This document shows, in pieces, positions 1-5,144 of a DNA stretch of 8,436 nt. The stretch comes from an uncultured Collinsella sp. (lineage in GTDB: Bacteria > Actinomycetota > Coriobacteriia > Coriobacteriales > Coriobacteriaceae), in contig UQUG01000077.1 in NCBI GenBank assembly GCA_900544205.1, forward strand, positions 1 to 8,436. The letters are read 5' to 3'. Numbering within the stretch: the first letter of the stretch is position 1; every line of letters begins with the position of its first letter. A program made the translations under genes and the position numbers. The notes beneath the pieces are model-generated. The model was not told where the DNA came from and ran no database searches. It saw nothing but the letters and a program-made list of their open reading frames with translations.

Positions 1-47
1 AAGCGGTCGGCGGGGCCATTGTGGCTCTTGACAGCGGATTGGGTCAT
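1..47 (-). CDS. Possible 5' end of an unidentified gene downstream of ileS (partial)
   Basis: On the minus strand an ATG at 47-45 opens a frame that stays open to the window edge, giving MTQSAVKSHNGPADR. Only 15 codons are visible, so no family can be assigned. The sequence is polar, like the cytoplasmic N-terminal tail of many proteins. The gene would lie in the same direction as ileS. lspA (signal peptidase II) often follows ileS in bacteria and is one guess, but nothing visible supports it directly. The ribosome binding site is weak: a GGCGGG lies about 11 bases upstream, inside the 3' arm of the long hairpin at 56-154. The frame could be chance. Confidence 0.4.
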   Translation of the reverse strand, partial: MTQSAVKSHNGPADR

Positions 48-55
48 ATGAGCGA

Positions 56-154
56 AAACCCGCCAGAGCGAGCAAAGTGCCTTGAAGCAAGGCGGCATAG
101 ATCTTTTGATCATGCCGCCGAAGCTGAAAGGCAGATTGCCGCTCTGGCGGGTTT
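56..154 (-). repeat. Long imperfect hairpin (about 40 bp) downstream of ileS
   Basis: Two perfectly complementary 15-base arms (56-70 and 140-154) close a structure that keeps pairing inward: 72-75 with 136-139, 78-83 with 128-133, 86-88 with 123-125, 91-98 with 112-119 and 100-103 with 108-111, capped by a four-base loop (104-107). The interruptions are small, including a 2x2 loop that could form tandem G-A pairs (84-85 and 126-127). On the minus strand the structure is followed by four T residues (58-55) and then by a possible start codon at 47. It could be an unusually long terminator for ileS, a structured RNA or leader controlling the next gene, or a copy of a small palindromic repeat element. 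The pairing is seen directly; the role is open. Confidence 0.6.
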
Positions 155-167
155 GCAGCGTCAACCG

Positions 168-195
168 GTTACGCGGTTTGGTAAAACCGCGTAAC
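168..195 (-). terminator. Hairpin at the 3' end of ileS
   Basis: A perfect 12-bp inverted repeat (168-179 with 184-195) encloses a four-base loop. Its upstream arm begins on the last base of the ileS TAG codon (197-195). No T-run follows on the minus strand, so it does not meet the usual intrinsic terminator rule. It may protect the mRNA 3' end, or act together with the longer hairpin just downstream. Confidence 0.5.
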
Positions 196-2996
196 TACAA
201 AGCGTCAGCGCAGCGCTTGCAGATATGCGCGTGGCCGTTGTACTCGCCGACGGTGGTGCGGTAGTTCCAGCAACGGTCGCAGCACTCGCCCTCGGCAGCC
301 TCGATGGCAACGGAAAGCTCCTCGCCCTGGGTCAGCTCAACAGCGGAGACGATATAGAACTCGGCCAGGTCGACGGCCTTGTCACCGGTCAACAGCGCGT
401 ACATCTCGGCGGGAACGACCGCCTTGACGCGAACTTGCTGGCTCTTGGTGAAGGTGCCGGTAGAACGGGCATCCTCAAGGGCCTTGGTTACGGCGCTACG
501 GAGCTCGAGCGAAGCCTCGAGCACGCCCTCGAACTCATTGGCCTCATCGACCGTGATGGGCGACTTGTACCAATCGAGCAGCGCGGCGTACTTCTGGTGA
601 TCGACGCAGCCGGCAGGCGCATAGGCCATGGCCTCGTCGACGGTGTAGGACAGAATCGGCTGCAGATCGCGCATGAGCATCGAGAAGAGCTCGGCCAGCA
701 CGGTCTGGGCGCTGCGGCGCTCGAGCGAGCCGGGCTTGTCGCAGTACAGGCGATCCTTCAGGGCGTCGAGGTACACGTTGGAAAGCTCGGTAACCACGAA
801 GTCGTAAAGCGCACGGTAAGCGCGCGGGAACTCGTAGCAAGAATAAGCGTCGTCGACCTCGGCCTGGACCTGGGTCAGACGGGCAACCATGAGCTTGTCG
901 AGCGGCAGCAGATCGGCAAAAGCGACGCCGTCGGTCTCGGGCTCAAACTGGCCCTCGAGCTCGGAGAGCAGGAAGCGCAGCGTGTTGCGGAAACGACGGT
1001 AGGCATCGGACGTACGAGCGAGAATCTCGTGGTCGATGGAAACGTCGGAGCTGGTGTCGACGGAGGCAACCCACAGGCGGATGATGTCGGCACCCATCTC
1101 GTCACAGACCTTATTGGGGTCGATGACGTTGCCGAGCGACTTGGACATCTTGCGGCCCTGGCCGTCGAGCGTGAAGCCCTGCGAGACGACCGCCTTGTAG
1201 GGAGCATGGCCGTTGGCGCCAACCGAGGTGAGCAGCGAGCTCTGGAACCAACCGCGGTGCTGGTCGGAGCCCTCGAGGTACACGTCCGCCGGGTACTCAA
1301 GCTCGGGGCGATACTCGCAGACGGCCTTCCAGGACACGCCGGAGTCCCACCACACGTCGAGGATGTCCTTATCGGCCTTGAGGTGATGGCCGCCGCACTT
1401 GGGGCAAACGCAAGCCTCGCCCAGGTAGCTCTCGGGAGCGTCGGTGAACCAGGCGTCGGAGCCCTTCTCGTGGAAGAGCTTGATGACGGCGTCGAGCGTG
1501 GCGTCGTTCATGACCTTCTCGCCGCAGTCGGCGCAGGTGTAGCTGGGGATCGGCACGCCCCAATTGCGCTGACGGCTGATGCACCAGTCAGGGCGCTGCT
1601 CGACCATGGCGCCAATGCGGTTGGCCGCGTGGGCCGGATACCACTTGACGTTCTCACGGACCTCCTTGCCAGCCTGCTCACGCAAGCCGGTCTTGTCCAT
1701 CGAGACAAACCACTGGTCGGTAGCGCGGAAGAGCACCGGGTGTTTGCAGCGCCAGCAGTGCGGATAGCTGTGCGTGATCTTCTTCTCGAGGACCAGGGTG
1801 CCGCGCTCGCGCAGGAACTCGATGATGTGCGGGTTGGCCTCGTCGGTATCCATGCCGCTGAAGGGGCCGCCGGTACCAAACTCCTCGCCGGTGTAGAACT
1901 TGCCGTCGTCATCGACCGGCATACAGATGTCGGTGATGCCCTCCTTGAGACAGGCAAAGTAGTCGTCGACGCCGTGGCCGGGCGAGTTGTGGACGATACC
2001 GGTACCGTCATCGACACCGACGTAATCGGCCAGCAGCGCCACGCCCTCAACACCGTCAAAGATCGGCTGCTTGTAGTGGATGTGGTGGAAGGTCTCGGCG
2101 GGAACCACATAGGGCTTGCCGTCGACCACAACCGGGGTGTACTCCCAGCCAAACTCCTCGCAGCACTTGGGAGCCAGGTCCTCGAGCATGACCTCGGCGC
2201 GGCCGTCGTGCTCAACGGCGACGTAGGCGGCGCCGGGCTTGAGAGAAACGGCCTGGTCGGAGGGGATGGTCCACGGCGTGGTCGTCCAGATGATAAAGTC
2301 AACCGGGCCGTCGAAGTTCTCGAGGCCGGCGGGCTTGGAGGTCATCTCAAAGCGCACGAAGATGGACGGGCTCGTCTCGTCGGAGTACTCAATCTCGGCC
2401 TCAGCAAGTGCGGTATGGCAGTGCTTGCACCAGTGGACGGGCTTGTGGCCGCGATAGATCATGCCCTTGTCGAACATGGCCTTGAAAACCTCGATGTCGG
2501 CGGCGTCATGCTGGTGATAGAGCGTCAGATAGGGGTTGTCCCAATCGCCGAGCACGCCCAGGCGACGGAAGCCGGCCTTCTGCAGCTCGATGTTCTCGAC
2601 AGCGAACTTGTTGCAAAGCTCGCGGATCTTAGCCGTGGAGGTCTGGTTGAACTTCTCGGTGCCGAGCTTCTCCTCGACCTTATGCTCGATCGGCTGGCCA
2701 TGGCAGTCCCAACCGGGGACATAGGGAACCTCATAGCCCTGCATCATCCAGTAACGGTTGATTATGTCCTTGGAGATCTTGTTCATGGCGTGGCCGATGT
2801 GGATCGGGCCGTTGGCGTACGGAGGGCCGTCGTGCAGCACGAACTTCTTGTGACCCTCGTTCTTCTTCAGAACCTGCTCGTAGACCTTGTTGTCCTGCCA
2901 GTCCTTGAGTCGCTTGGGCTCGGACTTGGAAAGACCGGCACGCATGGGAAAACCGGTCTTGGGCAGATTCATCGTCTGCTTGTACTCGTTTGCCAC
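195..2996 (-). CDS. ileS: Isoleucyl-tRNA synthetase
   Basis: Cytoplasmic class Ia aminoacyl-tRNA synthetase that charges tRNA-Ile with isoleucine and edits misactivated valine. At 933 residues it matches the bacterial IleS type 1 length. Visible landmarks are the HIGH motif (residues 66-69), the GWDCHG segment (95-100), the CP1 editing segment GHGVDDY (340-346, with D345 in the place of the conserved editing aspartate), DVWWDSG (547-553) and KMSKS (616-620). There is also the C-terminal zinc finger typical of bacterial IleS (C906, C909, C926, C929). A second pair of Cys motifs (C488/C491 and C531/C534) sits in the insert before DVWWDSG and probably binds another zinc. The start is GTG, chosen because AAAGGGG lies four bases upstream and the next methionine is residue 9. 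Expression is probably controlled by the T-box in the leader. The frame is intact, with no odd residues in the catalytic motifs. Confidence 0.98.
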   Translation of the reverse strand: MANEYKQTMNLPKTGFPMRAGLSKSEPKRLKDWQDNKVYEQVLKKNEGHKKFVLHDGPPYANGPIHIGHAMNKISKDIINRYWMMQGYEVPYVPGWDCHGQPIEHKVEEKLGTEKFNQTSTAKIRELCNKFAVENIELQKAGFRRLGVLGDWDNPYLTLYHQHDAADIEVFKAMFDKGMIYRGHKPVHWCKHCHTALAEAEIEYSDETSPSIFVRFEMTSKPAGLENFDGPVDFIIWTTTPWTIPSDQAVSLKPGAAYVAVEHDGRAEVMLEDLAPKCCEEFGWEYTPVVVDGKPYVVPAETFHHIHYKQPIFDGVEGVALLADYVGVDDGTGIVHNSPGHGVDDYFACLKEGITDICMPVDDDGKFYTGEEFGTGGPFSGMDTDEANPHIIEFLRERGTLVLEKKITHSYPHCWRCKHPVLFRATDQWFVSMDKTGLREQAGKEVRENVKWYPAHAANRIGAMVEQRPDWCISRQRNWGVPIPSYTCADCGEKVMNDATLDAVIKLFHEKGSDAWFTDAPESYLGEACVCPKCGGHHLKADKDILDVWWDSGVSWKAVCEYRPELEYPADVYLEGSDQHRGWFQSSLLTSVGANGHAPYKAVVSQGFTLDGQGRKMSKSLGNVIDPNKVCDEMGADIIRLWVASVDTSSDVSIDHEILARTSDAYRRFRNTLRFLLSELEGQFEPETDGVAFADLLPLDKLMVARLTQVQAEVDDAYSCYEFPRAYRALYDFVVTELSNVYLDALKDRLYCDKPGSLERRSAQTVLAELFSMLMRDLQPILSYTVDEAMAYAPAGCVDHQKYAALLDWYKSPITVDEANEFEGVLEASLELRSAVTKALEDARSTGTFTKSQQVRVKAVVPAEMYALLTGDKAVDLAEFYIVSAVELTQGEELSVAIEAAEGECCDRCWNYRTTVGEYNGHAHICKRCADAL

Positions 2997-3000
2997 GGTA

Positions 3001-3007
3001 CCCCTTT
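3001..3007 (-). promoter_or_regulatory. Ribosome binding site of ileS
   Basis: The minus strand reads AAAGGGG followed by TACC and then the GTG start codon. This good Shine-Dalgarno match at 4-base spacing decides for the GTG at 2996 over the ATG eight codons further in. A small hairpin (3016-3029, 5-bp stem) lies between it and the T-box terminator. Confidence 0.75.
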
Positions 3008-3026
3008 CATGTCATGGGCGCACACG

Positions 3027-3345
3027 CCCGTTGGGCACCAAAAAAGCGCCCGTCCCTACAAGCTGGGACGAAGCGCCACAAAACGAGCTGTACGCCCGCA
3101 AAAGCTCTTCGTTTAACCACCCAGCTTAGATGCCCTCGCCCGCGTATTCGCGCGCTCGCATCCGTTACTCGGCTGGCCTGTATCGACGACCATCTCGGCG
3201 ATATCTACTAAGACGTGTCTGCGCGGCACGTCCGTTGGGACCGCAGCTCCGGGGTGATTTTCATCGGTCGCATGCACGGGTTCTCAGCGCTTCCCGCTCT
3301 CTGTAGCATGCGGACGGCCGACTACTCGTCCCCATCAACGCTTAT
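3027..3345 (-). promoter_or_regulatory. T-box riboswitch (tRNA-Ile responsive) in the ileS leader
   Basis: T-box leaders bind uncharged tRNA and let transcription continue into the synthetase gene. Read on the minus strand, all the parts are present. Stem I has its base formed by about 3339-3328 with 3241-3234. The AGAGAG and GCTGAGA motifs of the distal loop module lie at about 3303-3282. A specifier loop carries ATC, an isoleucine codon, at 3258-3256, preceded by AAA and followed by ACC and later GGAG. Next come a hairpin with GACGTG/CACGTC arms and a GATGC/GCATC stem. The antiterminator has helix A1 (3127-3120 with 3067-3060, 8 bp), a 7-base bulge TGGTTAA (3119-3113) and helix A2 (3112-3107 with 3073-3068, 6 bp). 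The TGGT of the bulge is complementary to the ACCA end of a tRNA with discriminator A. The competing terminator follows. The core differs from the usual GGTGGNACCGCG by having TAA in place of ACC. Confidence 0.93.
3040..3076 (-). terminator. T-box regulated intrinsic terminator of the ileS leader
   Basis: On the minus strand, 3076-3065 pairs with 3056-3046 (about 11 bp, one bulged base, one G-T pair) around a loop of eight bases, and six T residues (3045-3040) follow at once. The 5' arm overlaps the 3' arms of antiterminator helices A1 and A2 (3073-3060), so the two structures exclude each other. That is the expected switch of a transcriptional T-box. Confidence 0.92.
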
Positions 3346-3352
3346 GCGGTGT

Positions 3353-3361
3353 ATGCTAGCA
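3353..3361 (-). promoter_or_regulatory. Likely extended -10 promoter element of the ileS T-box transcript
   Basis: The minus strand reads TGCTAGCAT, matching the extended -10 form TGnTAnnnT. It places the transcription start near 3345, a few bases before stem I of the T-box. A -35 element is poorly defined; TTTTTG or TTGCCG lies in the right area. The call depends mainly on its position just upstream of the T-box. Confidence 0.45.
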
Positions 3362-3482
3362 CGTTCCGCGTCGGCAAAAAACCCTCAACACTGGTTTTAT
3401 ACGTTCGAAATTTCTCGCTATTACAAGCCTTCACTAGGAGCAAAATACCTGAAAGTACTTTATCGAACGAAAGAAGGCTGCT

Positions 3483-4565
3483 ATGCGCACAATCGGAATG
3501 AGCGACTACACCGTCGGCGAGGATTGCTTTACCGAGCTGCCCGCCGCACTGGCGGAGTACGGCGCGAAGAAAGTCGCCATCATTGGTGGCAAGCGAGCCC
3601 TAGCTGCGGCGCTGCCGGGCATCGAGGCGGCGCTTGAAGGTACCGACGTCGAGATTCTGGAGACGCGCGTCTACGGCACCAACAGTACGCGCGCCAATAT
3701 CGCCAAGGTCGTGAACTCCCCCGCTTGCCAGCAGGCAGACGTGCTTATCGCCTGTGGCGGCGGCAAGGCACTCGACACCGTCAAGACAGCGGCAATCGAG
3801 CTCAAGAAGATTGTCTTTACGGTGCCGACGATTTGCTCTAACTGTTCCGCCGCGACCGCCATTGCCGTCGTCTACAACGGCGATGGATCGCTCGAGGGCT
3901 ATTCGTACCCCAACCGACCGGCGCACATCTTCATCAATCCCAAGATCATCGCCGAGGCTCCGGCGGAGTACTTCTGGGCCGGCGTGGGCGACGCCCTGTC
4001 CAAGCAGCCCGAAGTCGAGTACGCCACGAGCGCCGGCGACCTGGAGCACACCGCCGGCCTTGGCCTGGCTCTTGCCCACACCTGTTCCGAGCCGCTGTTT
4101 ACCTACGGTGTTCAGGGTCTTGAGGACGTTCGTCAGAATCTGTCGAGCGAGGCCGTCAAGCAGATCGCGCTCGACATCGTGGTCAACACGGGCTATGTCT
4201 CGAACCTGACCAACCAGAACGATTACTACTACAACTCGAGCGTGGCGCACGCGTTCTACAACGCCACCTGCAGCATTCCGCGTGAGGGCACCTACCTGCA
4301 CGGCGAAGTCGTAAGCCTGGGCGTGCTGGTGTTGTTCGCCTACACGGGCGACACCGAGAACCTTAAGCGCTATGCTGACTTCAACAAGCAGATGGGGCTG
4401 CCCGTAACGCTTGAGCAGGTCGGGCTTTCCGAGACCGATATCCCTGCCCTGTGCGAGCACGCACACGCCACCAACGAGTGGAAGCAAGGCAACCCGGAGC
4501 CCTTCACCGACGAAAAATTCGCCGCCGCCATCAAGGCCGCCAACGCCTACGGCCACACGCTCTAG
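3483..4565 (+). CDS. Iron-containing alcohol dehydrogenase family protein (GldA/HcxA-like)
   Basis: NAD(P)-dependent dehydrogenase of the metal-dependent GldA-like branch: an N-terminal nucleotide-binding domain followed by an all-helical metal domain. At 360 residues it has the usual length. The dinucleotide-binding segment GGGKALDT is at residues 92-99 and VPTICSNCSA at 114-123. The metal ligands are expected at D170 (in GVGDAL), H256 (in SVAHAF) and H273 (in HGE), at almost the same positions as in characterised glycerol dehydrogenases. The segment around VPT, VVYNGDG and the AP..Y..AGVGD stretch resembles E. coli HcxA (a hydroxycarboxylate dehydrogenase) as much as GldA, so the substrate could be glycerol or a 2-hydroxy/2-oxo acid. 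The start is supported by AAGAAGG at 3471-3477; M6 is an alternative. The gene is transcribed alone, divergent from ileS, and ends in a clear terminator. Confidence 0.9.
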   Translation: MRTIGMSDYTVGEDCFTELPAALAEYGAKKVAIIGGKRALAAALPGIEAALEGTDVEILETRVYGTNSTRANIAKVVNSPACQQADVLIACGGGKALDTVKTAAIELKKIVFTVPTICSNCSAATAIAVVYNGDGSLEGYSYPNRPAHIFINPKIIAEAPAEYFWAGVGDALSKQPEVEYATSAGDLEHTAGLGLALAHTCSEPLFTYGVQGLEDVRQNLSSEAVKQIALDIVVNTGYVSNLTNQNDYYYNSSVAHAFYNATCSIPREGTYLHGEVVSLGVLVLFAYTGDTENLKRYADFNKQMGLPVTLEQVGLSETDIPALCEHAHATNEWKQGNPEPFTDEKFAAAIKAANAYGHTL

Positions 4566-4574
4566 ACCCAGGCC

Positions 4575-4615
4575 AAAACCACCACAAGGGAGCAGCACCT
4601 TTGTGGTGGTTTTTT
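4575..4615 (+). terminator. Intrinsic terminator after the dehydrogenase gene
   Basis: A stem of about 12 bp (4576-4587 with 4601-4612) encloses a loop of about 13 bases and ends in a run of T residues through 4615. It starts ten bases after the TAG codon. It also reaches the stop codon of the convergent DUF523 gene (4616-4614). On the minus strand the hairpin ends in only four T residues, so termination is probably stronger on the plus strand. Confidence 0.9.
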
Positions 4616-5069
4616 ATTGCTCCAGCATGCTGGGGTCGAACTCGCTAGCCGGGATCACGCGATAACCGTGGCGGAGCAGTAAATCAACGAAGACGCCGTT
4701 GCCCGCCGTAAGGGTGCCGCTGAATGTTCCGTCGTAGATGCGACCCGCGCCGCACGAGGGACTACGGTCCTGCAGGATGCACGCGGCGATCTCTTCCGGC
4801 CCGCCCGCCTGCTCGCACATATCGAGCGCTCGTTGGGCACCCAGGCGAAATTCGCGATCGACCGATATGCCCTCGCAGGTACGAACCTCTCCGTTCACAA
4901 TCTCGGACGGCTTGCGCGGCGTGGGCAGGCCCCCAAAGACCTCAGGGCACACCAAGAGGACCTCGGTCCCTGTACGCTCGCAGGCCTCGACCAACTCGCG
5001 ATGGTAGTTGTCGAGCCCGTTATACTTGCAGCTCTCGCCCATCAAGCAGGCGCTCACCACGATCTTCAT
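4614..5069 (-). CDS. DUF523 family protein, TudS-like thiouracil desulfidase candidate
   Basis: Small cytoplasmic protein of the DUF523 family. Characterised relatives (TudS) remove sulfur from 2-thiouracil using an oxygen-sensitive iron-sulfur cluster held by three conserved cysteines. Counting from the chosen start (151 residues), the family blocks are VSACLMGESCKYNG (5-18), CPEVFGGLPTPRKPSEI (41-57) and DRSPSCG (101-107). This makes C8, C41 and C106 the likely cluster ligands. The family more often has LK before xSPSCG; here the residues are LQD. The ATG at 5069 is preferred over in-frame upstream starts (TTG at 5084, ATG at 5075) because GAGAGGG sits six bases before it, and family members typically begin MKI(L/V)VSAC. 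The gene follows ftsH in the same direction but behind a terminator-like hairpin, so it may need its own promoter. The true substrate in this organism is unknown. Confidence 0.88.
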   Translation of the reverse strand: MKIVVSACLMGESCKYNGLDNYHRELVEACERTGTEVLLVCPEVFGGLPTPRKPSEIVNGEVRTCEGISVDREFRLGAQRALDMCEQAGGPEEIAACILQDRSPSCGAGRIYDGTFSGTLTAGNGVFVDLLLRHGYRVIPASEFDPSMLEQ

Positions 5070-5075
5070 TTCCAT

Positions 5076-5082
5076 CCCTCTC
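5076..5082 (-). promoter_or_regulatory. Ribosome binding site of the DUF523 gene
   Basis: GAGAGGG on the minus strand lies six bases before the ATG at 5069 and would be fused to the earlier ATG at 5075, so it supports the shorter protein. Confidence 0.6.
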
Positions 5083-5090
5083 AAGCAAAA

Positions 5091-5123
5091 CGCCCCATTT
5101 GAGAAAGCTGCTCAAATGGGGCG
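5091..5123 (-). terminator. Terminator hairpin after ftsH
   Basis: A perfect 13-bp inverted repeat (5091-5103 with 5111-5123) surrounds a seven-base loop. It begins 21 bases after the ftsH stop codon, and on the minus strand it is followed by TTTTGCTT. The T-run is short, so some read-through into the DUF523 gene is possible. The stem ends only eight bases before the DUF523 ribosome binding site. Confidence 0.8.
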
Positions 5124-5144
5124 ATTGACACTGCGCAACTAGTA

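Noticed and set aside
82..264. A 60-codon plus-strand frame at the left end.
   Set aside because: It runs through both hairpins and into the ileS 3' end on the other strand; no recognisable content and no clear ribosome binding site.
225..3116. A 963-codon open frame on the plus strand, antisense to nearly all of ileS and longer than it.
   Set aside because: It mirrors the codons of ileS, a known effect of GC-rich third positions. The product is low-complexity (rich in L, V, G, A, D), has no family motif, and the frame also runs through the T-box terminator.
3401..3415. tRNA T-loop-like GTTCGAA near the dehydrogenase promoter.
   Set aside because: No acceptor stem, anticodon arm or D arm can be formed around it.
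3402..3469. LexA (SOS) box, suggested by GTTCGA and TCGAAC half-sites.
   Set aside because: A LexA box needs the two halves four bases apart; here they are more than 50 bases apart and in the opposite order.
3215..3637. A 140-codon plus-strand frame overlapping the ileS leader and the start of the dehydrogenase gene.
   Set aside because: It covers the T-box stem I region on the other strand and the dehydrogenase in a wrong frame; no motif or convincing ribosome binding site.
3600..4598. A 332-codon minus-strand frame opposite the dehydrogenase gene.
   Set aside because: Antisense shadow of a well-supported enzyme; its start lies inside the terminator and the product has no recognisable motif.
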